The notes: generated by a model not told the origin, from the sequence alone. A DNA stretch of 64,000 bases from an uncultured Eggerthella sp. (GCA_900556585.1 USPD01000002.1:17904-81903); one strand, 5' to 3'. Positions 26,503 to 36,190 are shown, counted from the stretch's first letter. A program made the numbers and translations.

Positions 26503-28791
26503 ATGACTACGTATTCTTCACGTGATGAAATTGATGAGCGCTATCGCTGGGACCTATCAAGCATCTTTGAAAACGACAAAGCATTTTTAGAAGCACTTGA
26601 GCAAGCGAAGGCTCTCCCCGAAAAAATAATGGCCTATCAAGGAAAAATCTCCCAATCAGCAAAAGCACTCCTCGAATTCTTACGCCTTGATGATGAGGTG
26701 AGCCTTGATTTAACAAAGCTTATTAATTACGCAGAGCGCAAAAGCGACGAAGACACGCGAAATTCAACATATCAAGATTATTCCGCCCAGGTAATGACAC
26801 TTTGGGTAGCGCTTTCAAGCGCATCGTCTTGGTTTAGCTCAGAGTTACTCACCCTTGATGAGCAAACAATGGAAACCTTCTACGCCGAAGAGCCTGATCT
26901 TGAATTATATCGCCGCGTACTAGACATTATTTTCCGTCGCCGCGATCATGTTCTTTCCCCTGCAGAAGAAAAGCTGCTTGCAAGCGCAGGCGACATGGCA
27001 AGCCAGCCTGGCAATGTATATTCCCTACTCAACGATGCCGATCTAACCTTCAAAGATGCAATTGATTCCGAAGGTAATGCGCACCCTGTTACACACGGAA
27101 GCTATATTCCTTTAATGATGTCAACTGATCGTACCTTGCGTGAAAATGCCTATGAATCGCTCTATGACACATACCGCCAATTCCGCAATACCCTTGCGGC
27201 AACGCTAGGCGCGCAAAACAAGCAGATCAAGTTCTTCGCAGATGCACGCAACTACAGCTCCATGTTGGAAGCTTCGCTTTCGGGAAATGAAGTACCCACA
27301 GAGGTGTATACCAATTTAATCGAGGCAGTTCACAACAATCTTCCGGCGCTGCATAAGTATGTAACGCTGCGCAAGGATCTCCTCGGAGTGGACGAATTGC
27401 ACTTTTCTGATTTGTACGTACCTATCGTGGATGATATTGACCTTACCTTCACCTATGAGGAGGCATGCGAAATTATCCTTGAAGCATTAAAGCCAATGGG
27501 CGAAGATTACCTTGCTTTGGTACGCAAGGGGCTTTCTGAGCGTTGGGTTGACGTATACGAAACCCCTGGCAAGCGCAGCGGTGCTTATTCGGCAGGCGGA
27601 TATGGCATGCACCCTGTTATCCTGATGAACTTCCAAGGCAAGCTCGACGACGTATTCACCCTCATCCACGAGATGGGCCATTCTATTCACACGTATCTTT
27701 CGTGCGAAAATCAGCCCATATGCTATTCCGACTACGTTATTTTTGTGGCAGAAGTTGCTTCCACCTGCAACGAAGCACTGCTTACTCACTACTTCCTAGA
27801 GCATGCAAAAACTGAACGCGAACGCGCTTATTTCCTGAATCATTTCTTGGAGCAGTTCCGTGCAACGCTGTATCGCCAAACTATGTTCGCTGAATTCGAA
27901 CTAAAAGTAAGCGAACTTACCGCTCAAGGCGTTGGTATAACTGCCGATGCGCTATGCGAAATTTACCGCAAGCTCAACGAGGATTATTTTGGTTCTGACA
28001 TTGTGGTAGATGACAACATTGCTCTTGAATGGGCTCGAATTCCTCATTTCTATTACCAGTTCTACGTATATCAATACGCTACAGGATTTGCTGCAGCAAT
28101 CGCTCTTTCTCAACGCATCCTTAAAGAAGGGGTACCTGCACGCGAAGATTATCTTTCCTTCTTAAAAGGTGGTAGCTCCAAACCCCCTATTGATTTACTG
28201 CGTGGAGCAGGCGTTGATATGATGAGCACTCAGCCGATTAAAGATGCCCTAGCGCAGTTTGATGTCATGATTGAGGAAATGGCACAGGTTTGTAAAACCT
28301 TGAAAAACGAAAGCGAAGGTAGCAGCAACACTGACGCTGCTGTTTCCACTAAGGAACCCGTCACAGAAACCGCACCTACGCCTGACGCCACCACAAATCA
28401 TTTCACTAACTTAAACGTTCAAGAGCTCGGTGAGTCACTGGCAAAAATGGAAGGCGTATTCGTTCTTGCTACCACCAATGAAGATAACACTCCTGATGCA
28501 GCCATTTTCGTACCCCGTTTACTTGACGAAAATCACCTGGTGTTCTTTTTAGGTAAAAACAGGTCGCGCTCCAATCTGCAGCGCACTGGTAAAGCGTGGG
28601 GCGTATATAACGTTATGCATGCCGATGCATCAGAAAAGCAACAGCGCTACGCTGGTGCTCGTTTGGAGCTTTCGCTGGTTTTATCCGAAGGCGAAACAGC
28701 TGAAGAATTCAAGCAAGCAACTGAAGGATTTGAACACATGAATCCTGCCGTTGTGGTATTGCGCATAGAACGCATTATCGCCTTAGGCTAA
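26503..28791 (+). CDS. pepF: Oligoendopeptidase F (M3 family) fused to a flavin-split-barrel-like domain
   Basis: Residues 1-605 form an M3B zinc metallopeptidase: the HEMGH motif is at 389-393 with the downstream Glu in VAEVASTCNEALL, and FYQFYVYQYATGFAAA near the C-terminus is diagnostic of PepF, a cytosolic peptidase for short peptides. A Ser/Thr/Pro linker (about 605-630) then leads to a 130-residue domain (ATTNEDNTPDAAIFVPR, LVFFLGKNRSRSNLQ, GKAWGVYNVMH) that resembles pyridoxamine-phosphate-oxidase-like flavin-binding proteins. This tail is not part of normal PepF. SD sequence AAGGAG precedes the ATG. Confidence 0.9.
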   Translation: MTTYSSRDEIDERYRWDLSSIFENDKAFLEALEQAKALPEKIMAYQGKISQSAKALLEFLRLDDEVSLDLTKLINYAERKSDEDTRNSTYQDYSAQVMTLWVALSSASSWFSSELLTLDEQTMETFYAEEPDLELYRRVLDIIFRRRDHVLSPAEEKLLASAGDMASQPGNVYSLLNDADLTFKDAIDSEGNAHPVTHGSYIPLMMSTDRTLRENAYESLYDTYRQFRNTLAATLGAQNKQIKFFADARNYSSMLEASLSGNEVPTEVYTNLIEAVHNNLPALHKYVTLRKDLLGVDELHFSDLYVPIVDDIDLTFTYEEACEIILEALKPMGEDYLALVRKGLSERWVDVYETPGKRSGAYSAGGYGMHPVILMNFQGKLDDVFTLIHEMGHSIHTYLSCENQPICYSDYVIFVAEVASTCNEALLTHYFLEHAKTERERAYFLNHFLEQFRATLYRQTMFAEFELKVSELTAQGVGITADALCEIYRKLNEDYFGSDIVVDDNIALEWARIPHFYYQFYVYQYATGFAAAIALSQRILKEGVPAREDYLSFLKGGSSKPPIDLLRGAGVDMMSTQPIKDALAQFDVMIEEMAQVCKTLKNESEGSSNTDAAVSTKEPVTETAPTPDATTNHFTNLNVQELGESLAKMEGVFVLATTNEDNTPDAAIFVPRLLDENHLVFFLGKNRSRSNLQRTGKAWGVYNVMHADASEKQQRYAGARLELSLVLSEGETAEEFKQATEGFEHMNPAVVVLRIERIIALG

Positions 28792-28815
28792 TGTGCTCGC
28801 TACAGAAATACTGAA

Positions 28816-28845
28816 GGCTACTGCAGTCAATATTCTGCAGTAGCC
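28816..28845 (+). terminator. 11-bp perfect hairpin between pepF and ZIP gene
   Basis: GGCTACTGCAG (28816-28826) pairs exactly with 28835-28845 around an 8-nt loop. No T run follows, so it may be a processing or stabilising element rather than a strict terminator. Confidence 0.5.
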
Positions 28846-28876
28846 CAAAACAACCAGCACTGATCAGGAGATATCC

Positions 28877-29668
28877 ATGAGTGAAACTAATCTAGGCATG
28901 CTTATCGCACTGAGCGTTCCGTTCTTAGGAACGGCGCTTGGGTCGTCATTTGTGTTTTTGCTTAAGCATGCCATGGGTGAGCTCATTCAGAAAGTTCTCC
29001 TTGGATTCGCTGCTGGCGTTATGATTGCCGCTTCAGTGTGGAGTCTTCTGATGCCCTCTATAGAAGCCGCCGAAGAACAAGGTATTGCGGGCTGGATTCC
29101 CGCATCGATAGGGTTTTTAGCGGGCATGGGATTACTGCTCCTTATTGACCACTTTCTGCCACACCAACACCTGGACAATCCTCAACCTGAAGGCGTTCCG
29201 AGCACCATGAAAAAACCTACGATGCTCATTTTCGCGGTAGCACTCCACAACTTGCCTGAAGGTATGGCAGTAGGTGTAGTTCTGGCAGGCTTCTTAACAG
29301 GAGAAGCAGGTATTGCACTAGCAGGCGTTATAGCACTAGCACTTGGTATTGCTATTCAAAACGTTCCTGAAGGTGCCATTATTTCTATGCCTTTGGTGTC
29401 GTGCGGACTATCGCGCAAGAAAGCCTTTATGTACGGAATACTATCGGGCACCGTTGAACCAATTGGCGCACTTATAATGGTTGCTTTTGTAGGTATCATG
29501 ACCCCAGTGCTGCCCTACATTTTGGCATTTGCCGCAGGAGCCATGATGTACGTTGTGGTAGAAGAGCTTATCCCTGAAACACAGGAAGGACGTCATACCA
29601 ACGTGGGAGTAATAGCCCTTGCAATTGGCTTCATTCTTATGATGATTTTGGACGTTGCACTGGGCTAG
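28877..29668 (+). CDS. ZIP family divalent metal transporter
   Basis: This 263-residue protein has about eight membrane helices. The two metal-binding helices carry HNLPEGMAVG (helix 4) and QNVPEGAIISMP (helix 5), the hallmark of bacterial ZIP/GufA-type Zn or Fe importers. A short His-containing loop (FLPHQHLDNP) lies between helices 3 and 4. The metal cannot be assigned. AGGAGATATCC precedes the ATG. It may be co-transcribed with pepF. Confidence 0.9.
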   Translation: MSETNLGMLIALSVPFLGTALGSSFVFLLKHAMGELIQKVLLGFAAGVMIAASVWSLLMPSIEAAEEQGIAGWIPASIGFLAGMGLLLLIDHFLPHQHLDNPQPEGVPSTMKKPTMLIFAVALHNLPEGMAVGVVLAGFLTGEAGIALAGVIALALGIAIQNVPEGAIISMPLVSCGLSRKKAFMYGILSGTVEPIGALIMVAFVGIMTPVLPYILAFAAGAMMYVVVEELIPETQEGRHTNVGVIALAIGFILMMILDVALG

Positions 29669-29763
29669 TCTTCGCTTTACAAAACATCGGACATACCTAC
29701 AACAATGCACTTTTGGCCAAAATTTTCCATTTTTGCGCTGGCAAATAAAAGCCTAACAGCATC

Positions 29764-30105
29764 TTACAAAAAGCGCACATGCATGCTTTTGTCTTTATAG
29801 TTCGGATGATTCTTCACGAAGCGCCAACGGCAAATTCGCGTAATTATCAAGCACAGCACCCCTACTATCAAGAATGGCACGGTAATTTCAAGTACAGGAA
29901 CATTGCTCTCTAAGAAAGCATAGGCACTTGCCAACAAGAAGAACGCAGAAATAACTATGGAAATTACGGTAAAGAATCGGATGAGCACTTCTTTAGCCTT
30001 TGTTGGCGAATGCATCCAAGACACCACAAAATAGATGACGATTGCCAAAATAACAAGGACAATCACCAACGGAAGCGACTGTAGCATCCTGATTAAAAGA
30101 CCCAT
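29764..30105 (-). CDS. Small two-helix membrane protein, unknown function
   Basis: I start at the ATG at 30105 (AGGAAA upstream) instead of the ATG at 30228, because the extra 41 residues are encoded by a tandem repeat (NNEFV motif twice). The resulting 113-residue protein has three hydrophobic stretches (LPLVIVLVILAIVIYFVVSW, TVISIVISAFFLLASAYAF, EITVPFLIVGVLCLIITRI) and basic ends. I recognise no family. Confidence 0.65.
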   Translation of the reverse strand: MGLLIRMLQSLPLVIVLVILAIVIYFVVSWMHSPTKAKEVLIRFFTVISIVISAFFLLASAYAFLESNVPVLEITVPFLIVGVLCLIITRICRWRFVKNHPNYKDKSMHVRFL

Positions 30106-30181
30106 ACCAATTTCCTTTCCTTGATTTTTTATCATACCTTTTCTTGAAGGGTTTCTTACCCACAAGCGCACAGGAGATGCT

Positions 30182-30310
30182 ACAAATTCATTATTCGGAC
30201 AACTCCGACGGACAAATTCGTTATTCAAACAACCCCAATAAACAAATTGAATTACCTGAACAACTCTGATGAGCGAATTGGACTATTCAAGCAATTCCAA
30301 TGAGCAAATC
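30182..30310. repeat. Four degenerate 30-bp tandem repeats
   Basis: Units start at 30182, 30212, 30242 and 30272 (30-31 bp each) with a fifth partial copy at 30303. Each begins ACAAATT or a variant and ends in a CAACTCCGA-like block. They lie between the divergent small membrane protein and Fsr-like genes, just before the latter's start region. Confidence 0.75.
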
Positions 30311-30383
30311 GCATGATATTTCATAGCAAGAATGGCGTACTATCAATATCACAACGAATCTTGTTCTTACGCTGGAGTGCAGT

Positions 30384-31700
30384 ATGAAAGAAACATCCAC
30401 CAATACATCTCTTTCAGAGGCTTCTCGCGCATCCGTTAAATCCGAGATGTTTGAAAGTTCCAATGCAACAATGTCTCCTGACATTTCCGAATCGCCCAAA
30501 ACGCCAAAAAACACCAACAACTCTGTTGAGTCCCCCAAATCAAACCCAAAGCGAAATCGTCGCTATAGCTATCTTATGATGATGGCCCACCTTTGCGATG
30601 ACTTGAACCAAGGAGGCCTTGTTGCAGTAATACCATTTTTAGTTCTCCATGGTGGCTATTCATATGCCGAAGTAACTGCGCTCTTGCTGGCGTCAAACGC
30701 AGCTTCTGCCATTATTCAGCCCTTATTCGGTTGGCTTGGTGACAAAAAGCCTCGCCCGTGGTTAATGGCACTTGGAATTTTCCTTGCTGGATTAGGCATG
30801 GCAGGCGTTGGCGTGCTGCCAAGTTACCCCTTAATTATGGCATCTGCCATGATAAGCGGCATTGGTGTTGCAATGTTCCACCCCGAAGGAGGCCGTCTGG
30901 GGAACCTTACAGCAGGCGAACAAAAAGGCAAAGGCATGAGCATTTTTGCTGTTGGAGGCAAATTAGGGTTTACCTTCGGACCACTTGTAGCCACGGCAGC
31001 TATTACACTTTGTAGCCTTCCTGGAACATTGATTTTCATTGTTCCTTCAACACTTTGCTCGATAGTTCTGCTTTCTCAAAACAAAGCTCTTCTGGGATAC
31101 AGCACTCCAAAACAAGAATCTTCTACTGAAGTTGCCTACAAAGACAACTGGCTTGGGTTTGGTTTTGTTATGGGCGCAATTTCCTGCCGATCTATCATGT
31201 ACTACGCATTTCTTTCCTTCATCCCCCTATTCTTGGTTTACAACCTGGGTCAGGAAGAAGCCTTCGCATCGTCAGTTATTTCACTGTTCGCCCTAGTCTG
31301 TGCGGTAGGCACAATCGCTTCTGGCTGGGCTGGTCAAATTTTGGGAGCTAAGAAGCTTATTATTATCTCCTATGCATGTGTTGCTGTTGAAGTTGTAATT
31401 TTTGCCTTTAATGGATCACTTGTTATAGCGCTTATTCTTATAGCAATTTTGGCATTAACGTGCGATATTTCTTACCCTTCAGCAGTTGCCATGGGGCAAA
31501 GTTTTGTCCCACATCACTTGGGTATGGCATCAGGGCTCTCGTTTGGGGTAATGGTATGCATTGGCGGATTGATGACACCAGTATTTGGCCTCATTGGCGA
31601 TTATTTTGGTCTACAAGTTGTTATGCTTTGTGTTACCGCCATTGCCATTTTAGGGATTATCATTACACTCTTTATCCCCAAAAATAGACCCATGCGCTAA
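30384..31700 (+). CDS. MFS transporter, fosmidomycin-resistance (Fsr)-like
   Basis: This 438-residue protein has a polar Ser/Asn/Pro-rich N-terminal extension of about 55 residues before twelve predicted helices. MMAHLCDDLNQGGLVAVIPFL at helix 1 and GIGVAMFHPEGGRLGN near helix 4 are the Fsr-group landmarks, and FGWLGDKKPRPW is the MFS loop 2-3 motif. Fsr proteins export fosmidomycin and related compounds, but physiological substrates vary. The GGAG before the ATG is a reasonable ribosome site. Confidence 0.82.
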   Translation: MKETSTNTSLSEASRASVKSEMFESSNATMSPDISESPKTPKNTNNSVESPKSNPKRNRRYSYLMMMAHLCDDLNQGGLVAVIPFLVLHGGYSYAEVTALLLASNAASAIIQPLFGWLGDKKPRPWLMALGIFLAGLGMAGVGVLPSYPLIMASAMISGIGVAMFHPEGGRLGNLTAGEQKGKGMSIFAVGGKLGFTFGPLVATAAITLCSLPGTLIFIVPSTLCSIVLLSQNKALLGYSTPKQESSTEVAYKDNWLGFGFVMGAISCRSIMYYAFLSFIPLFLVYNLGQEEAFASSVISLFALVCAVGTIASGWAGQILGAKKLIIISYACVAVEVVIFAFNGSLVIALILIAILALTCDISYPSAVAMGQSFVPHHLGMASGLSFGVMVCIGGLMTPVFGLIGDYFGLQVVMLCVTAIAILGIIITLFIPKNRPMR

Positions 31701-31731
31701 CAGCAGTCAGAGTATTTTGCACGTCGATTAA

Positions 31732-32919
31732 CTACGCACCAGATGAAGTCCCTGTATTCGAAGAAGTATTTGAACCAGTACCTGATCCCGTTTCTGTTCC
31801 AGATGATGAACCTGACCCGGCGTTCGAGCCTGATGAAGATCCGCCATTTGTACCGCTAGAACTGGATCCATCGTTTGTTCCTGAACTGGTGCCATCCGTT
31901 GAACCTTGTCCACTCGTCGAACCTGTTCCCTGAGAAGAGTTTTGATCGGAACTAGTTCCAGATTGCCCAGACTGTTCACCCGAAGTGTTAGTTGACCCTG
32001 ATGACGAATTACTGCTCGTATTGGCACCCTCAGAAGCGGAAGAATCGTTAGTTGTTGATTGATTATGATGCGAGCTCGTTCCCTCTTCCTGCGATGAATA
32101 TGACTGACCATTAGTTATTGCCGGCAAAATAGGATCCGTCTTGGTTCCAATGCCTTCGCCCTGTGTAGCAAAGGTAATAACGCCTGCACAAATTACTATT
32201 GCAATTAAAGAAGAAACCACTGAAACAACCAGTACTTGGCGCTGAACCTTAGCCTTACGATTGCGCCTTTCGTGGGCACGACGCAAAGCAGGATCAACCT
32301 CTTGAGCATTAGGTGCAGTATAGCGAATATCATTGGCATTCATAACGCGCGTTGCGGCATTTAAGCCATCTTCGCTACGCAACTGAGTGGTAGCCTCATC
32401 GCTACGCAGCTGAGTAGTTGCTTCACCATTTGACGAATTATTCGTGCCCATTGCTTGTGCGCCCTGCCCATCACCTGAACCATGGGTATGTAAGCCTTGC
32501 ACGGCATCCGAATTCATTGACGAACTCGAAGAAGAAGCGTTATCTTCCCCTAAACCGTTAAGCAATGAAGTAGAGCCTGCATCACGAATTTTATCCGCAG
32601 AAACAGACAGTGCTTTCTTATATATCTGCGAAGAAACTGCAGAGATCACCGAACCAATAGCGGCACCAATCAACGATCCCGCTACACCAATGACAGAAGA
32701 AAGCAAAAACACGGTAGCAGCCGCCAGAGCACCAGCAATAACTTGAGCCATTGATAAATCATCAAATAGCCCCCGCAAAAAGCCCTTAGGTTTCTCCATT
32801 GCAGTTTCCCCTGATGGCGCTACCGTTCCAGAAGCAATTTGGACCGATGTGGCTTCATTAATAGATTCAATATGCTTCGTTTGATTAGATTGCGTTGTAT
32901 GTTTATTGGTCTGTTTCAC
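31732..32919 (-). CDS. Membrane protein with long Ser/Gly/Thr/Asn-rich C-terminal tail
   Basis: The start is GTG at 32919, seven bases after AAGGAGG; this gives 395 residues. Residues about 55-100 include two hydrophobic segments around a Gly-rich stretch (VIGVAGSLIGAAIGSV), followed by a Ser/Asn-rich cytosolic or linker part with an octapeptide EATTQLRS occurring twice in tandem. A third helix near 230-255 (VVSSLIAIVICAGVITFA) follows a basic patch. The last 125 residues are almost entirely Ser, Gly, Thr, Asn and Gln, as in wall-spanning stalks. No sorting signal. Function unknown; probably cell-envelope associated. Confidence 0.75.
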   Translation of the reverse strand: MKQTNKHTTQSNQTKHIESINEATSVQIASGTVAPSGETAMEKPKGFLRGLFDDLSMAQVIAGALAAATVFLLSSVIGVAGSLIGAAIGSVISAVSSQIYKKALSVSADKIRDAGSTSLLNGLGEDNASSSSSSMNSDAVQGLHTHGSGDGQGAQAMGTNNSSNGEATTQLRSDEATTQLRSEDGLNAATRVMNANDIRYTAPNAQEVDPALRRAHERRNRKAKVQRQVLVVSVVSSLIAIVICAGVITFATQGEGIGTKTDPILPAITNGQSYSSQEEGTSSHHNQSTTNDSSASEGANTSSNSSSGSTNTSGEQSGQSGTSSDQNSSQGTGSTSGQGSTDGTSSGTNDGSSSSGTNGGSSSGSNAGSGSSSGTETGSGTGSNTSSNTGTSSGA

Positions 32920-33054
32920 CAAAGTGCCTCCTTCAGCTTTTAAACCTAACAAGGAGCCTCGTTTTCAAAAAGAGCATTCACTGACTCTTCACTTATTCTT
33001 GACCACTTCGTCACTGAAACAAAAGAGAGATTCCATATTTATATATGGATATGA

Positions 33055-33987
33055 CTAAAGTACCAAACCCGAAGAAAGAATAATAGCAAGAACCGTCATT
33101 GCAACAACACCCGCAACAACTGTTATCACATTTGAAAGGCCTGCCAAACCTGCATCGCCTTTGAGCCACATAGTAAAAACAGGGCCCAAACCAGCTGCAG
33201 GCGCCCACAGCATGGCCGCCACAACCAAACGCGTTTCAAAATCGAACGGGATAAGCAAGAATACTGCAACGCAAAGAATTGCAGATAAAGCAAAACGACA
33301 CACAGTAATACGAACAAGTTGACCAATTTTGCCGTGATCAATAGAAAAATTAACCATCAGTCCAAGCAAGAGCATGGCAAGAAATGCATTGGCGTGCGCT
33401 ACTGGCTCAATGAAGGTTGCCGCTTGCTCAGGAATCTGAATGCCCGCAACCGCCAATATCACGAGCAGTGCATACAGGTCGAACGGAACTGACTTTATCA
33501 ACCTCTTAAGAGCAAGCACTATTCTTCCTGCCAAAGAAGTTCCTTTTTCAACTAAAGCGCTCGTGAAGGGATATATACCGCCATTAATCATGAGTGAATT
33601 ACCTGCATCAAACAAGCAAATAGCAACTATGGTGTGTTGCGGAAAAATAGCAAGGGCAAAGGGAAGAACAAAATTGCCAATGTTGTAGCCAGAAATATTG
33701 CACATCATAAATACACGTCTGTCGTTGTCTTCGCGCCATGTAATAAGCATGGCTGCAAACCATGGAATAAACGTACAAATAAAACCAACGGCAACAAGCA
33801 GGATCAAAGAAGGATTAAATTCCGAAGTAACGAACGCATAAAAAATAGCGCACGGTACCGTGATATTGAATACAATCTTCGACAAGATATCAATAAACGC
33901 CTGAGGTACTTCAATGACACGAGGCATTATCACACCCAAAATGATGATCGCCGTCAAAGAAGCTACTGTTAAGAGCGCGTTTTCCAT
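33055..33987 (-). CDS. AEC (auxin efflux carrier) family transporter
   Basis: This 310-residue membrane protein has about ten helices, opening with TAIIILGVIMPRV and containing FNITVPCAIFYAF and MCNISGYNIGNFVLPFA, the conserved unwound-helix region of the AEC/BASS-like fold (NxGxxxxP). Bacterial AEC proteins transport malate, citrate or similar anions (MleP-like); the substrate is not defined here. No SD is visible and a TATTAT lies seven bases before the ATG, so it may be leaderless. Confidence 0.85.
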   Translation of the reverse strand: MENALLTVASLTAIIILGVIMPRVIEVPQAFIDILSKIVFNITVPCAIFYAFVTSEFNPSLILLVAVGFICTFIPWFAAMLITWREDNDRRVFMMCNISGYNIGNFVLPFALAIFPQHTIVAICLFDAGNSLMINGGIYPFTSALVEKGTSLAGRIVLALKRLIKSVPFDLYALLVILAVAGIQIPEQAATFIEPVAHANAFLAMLLLGLMVNFSIDHGKIGQLVRITVCRFALSAILCVAVFLLIPFDFETRLVVAAMLWAPAAGLGPVFTMWLKGDAGLAGLSNVITVVAGVVAMTVLAIILSSGLVL

Positions 33988-34031
33988 ACCAGAAATAATA
34001 ACGCTATGGTTTTACTTTTAATCTAGGTAAA

Positions 34032-34973
34032 TTACTGCATTAAATTTTTTAAAGAAAAGAGCAATTGAACGTTTTTGTTTATAAGACCAGCTAAATATTG
34101 AGAATCTTGTCTACGCGTTTCTGATAGCTTCTCAAGCGAAATTCGCAACTCTTCTTCAACCTGTTTGTAAGCATATGGAACAGGAACAATTTCTAATGAT
34201 TGGTTCGACACAGGTGGCGCATCGGTTTCCAATAAAAGCTTATCTTCAGGAATAGCTTTGACATATTCTCTGCCGCGTTTGGAAGAAAGCATGCGTGCAT
34301 TAACAGAAAAGTAGCATCCTAATTGTCTTGCTCGTTTTAGATGTTCTGAAGATCCTGAAAACCAATGAAAAATGCAAGTGCAAGTTTTGTATGCCCCCGA
34401 TGCTTCAAGCAAAGAAAGCAACTCATCGTCCGCTTGAACACAATGAAAAGAAATAACCTTGTTTCCCTGTTCTGCGCAAGCATTAACAATATGATTTATT
34501 GCCCGAATCTGGCTGCTTTTAGTACCAACACGACGAGAAGAAAAATCTAAGCCCACTTCCCCAATATAGGGTGCTGTAGGAACATATGCATCAAATTCGC
34601 ACAAAACGGTTTGGAGCCGTACCGCCTCATTCGGAACCCACCAAGGATGAAGTCCAAGTGCTATGTAAACAGTAGGTGTCTGCGGGGGAAATTGTCCTGT
34701 TGTCTGGCATTTAGAAATACCAAAGCTTTCCGAAAACGATTTCAAAAGCCGTTTGTATTCAAAAGGAGTAACGCTTACAGAATAGATTTGCGCTTTGGCA
34801 TTAGAAGCCTCGCACACAAACGCAGTTGGGTCATCCATGAACCCAACATGGCAATGCATATCGTGAAGGGGTGCCGCAAAAGCAGGCACATTAGCTTTAT
34901 CAAATTCATCAAGCACGCCCAAATCATTGCAAGATTTTTGTTTTCCAAAGGGCGCAGCGTTCGTCATTGCCAT
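34032..34973 (-). CDS. TatD-like metal-dependent hydrolase
   Basis: This 313-residue TIM-barrel protein of the amidohydrolase superfamily has metal ligands HDMHCHVGF near 38 (HxH), Glu in YIGEVGLDF, His in VISFHCVQ, the CTCIFHWFSG strand and Asp in LLLETDAPP. TatD proteins act as DNases or deacylases. A GAAAGGG ribosome site precedes the ATG at 34973. Slightly longer than E. coli TatD (260), with divergent spacing, so the exact activity is open. Confidence 0.85.
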   Translation of the reverse strand: MAMTNAAPFGKQKSCNDLGVLDEFDKANVPAFAAPLHDMHCHVGFMDDPTAFVCEASNAKAQIYSVSVTPFEYKRLLKSFSESFGISKCQTTGQFPPQTPTVYIALGLHPWWVPNEAVRLQTVLCEFDAYVPTAPYIGEVGLDFSSRRVGTKSSQIRAINHIVNACAEQGNKVISFHCVQADDELLSLLEASGAYKTCTCIFHWFSGSSEHLKRARQLGCYFSVNARMLSSKRGREYVKAIPEDKLLLETDAPPVSNQSLEIVPVPYAYKQVEEELRISLEKLSETRRQDSQYLAGLINKNVQLLFSLKNLMQ

Positions 34974-35134
34974 CTTGAACCCTTTCGTCGCTTCTCTTTA
35001 GTCATCCTAACGCAACTATTGATGAATTTGTTAAGCTTGTATCTGTGCTCCAAACACCGCTGGAATCATCTTTTCATTGTATTTTGGAGTTCGCTGGGGT
35101 TCTTACTTTTAAGTCGCGCTGTTAGGGGGAAATC

Positions 35135-36190
35135 GTGACTTCAAAATATCTTGACCAGTATAATTACGGCAAAATGGAGCAGCTCTTTCCTGGAATTTAT
35201 AGAGTGCCCGTTCCTTTGCCTGACAATCCGTTGGAGTTCTTGAATTCCTACTTCATTTTGAGCGATGATAAAACAACCATTGTTGACGTCGGCTTTAATC
35301 ACCCCGCCTGCGAAAAAGCCTTAGAAGATGCACTTCATGCATTAGATCGCGACTGGGAATCAGTAGAAATCGTACTGACTCATTCACACCCCGATCACAC
35401 CAGCAATCTTGATCGCATTTGGCGTAGATGGATGCGTATCTATGCGAATATGCACTCGTTCCAAGAAGTGCAAAATCTTATGAATATCCAATCGCCTGTG
35501 TTCAATCCACTGATTGGACACCTGCTTAAACCTGATACTTTCTATGGCAGAAGCATGCAAAAACGTGATGCTAATACCTATCAAGTAACAGCAGAATTGT
35601 TACCACTCAAAAACCAGCCCGACCTGTTTTACCTTGCCGATGGTGACGTATACCGAAATGGATCTTATCGATTCCAAGTAATCACTACACCAGGCCATGA
35701 TGACTGGCATATTTGCTTATACGAGCCAACACTAAAAGTACTCATAGCTGGTGACCATGTGTTAGAGCGTATTACCCCAAGCATTATGAGCTGGATAACC
35801 TCATATGATGCCTTAAAAGAATTCTTTAACAGCCTTGATAAGGTTCGAGACCTGGATGTTGATCTTATCCTACCTGGTCACGGCAAGCCCTTCATGGGCA
35901 TTGCGCAGCGCGTAGACTTTCTAAAGCAGTTCCACAGAAACCGTCTTGAAGAACTATATGAACTTGTGGCAGGTGGCCACGCTAGTCTAATTGATATTGC
36001 ACGTAGCGCCTCCTGGAAACACCCCAACTGGGACGGCTGGACAATAGATCAAAAGTTTTATTCGCTCGGAGAGACACTTGCACATCTTATCTATTTAGTG
36101 AATGCAGGACGTATTACCTTAACCGTCTGCGAAAACAAACGCCGATTCTACGTAGCGGATCAATGGGAGGTGCGTCGCACCAACAATTAG
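35135..36190 (+). CDS. Metallo-beta-lactamase-fold hydrolase
   Basis: This 351-residue protein starts at a GTG preceded by AGGGGGAAA. It has the binuclear metal motif HSHPDHT (His near 87-92), then PGHDDWHIC, AGDHVLERITP and LPGHGKP, as in the glyoxalase-II-like branch with a C-terminal winged-helix-like extension (about 260-351). Such enzymes hydrolyse thioesters or lactones; the natural substrate is not evident. A tandem repeat begins at its stop codon and a strong terminator follows. Confidence 0.88.
   Translation: MTSKYLDQYNYGKMEQLFPGIYRVPVPLPDNPLEFLNSYFILSDDKTTIVDVGFNHPACEKALEDALHALDRDWESVEIVLTHSHPDHTSNLDRIWRRWMRIYANMHSFQEVQNLMNIQSPVFNPLIGHLLKPDTFYGRSMQKRDANTYQVTAELLPLKNQPDLFYLADGDVYRNGSYRFQVITTPGHDDWHICLYEPTLKVLIAGDHVLERITPSIMSWITSYDALKEFFNSLDKVRDLDVDLILPGHGKPFMGIAQRVDFLKQFHRNRLEELYELVAGGHASLIDIARSASWKHPNWDGWTIDQKFYSLGETLAHLIYLVNAGRITLTVCENKRRFYVADQWEVRRTNN

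Noticed and set aside
29711..29722. Perfect 12-bp palindrome TTTTGGCCAAAA after the ZIP gene
   Set aside because: It lies in the middle of a convergent region with no nearby promoter and no T-tract terminator form, so no function can be supported.
31728..32111. 127-codon ORF on the minus strand inside the Ser/Gly-rich tail
   Set aside because: It is a frame shadow of the low-complexity tail of the real gene (31732-32919), with composition dictated by the repeats.
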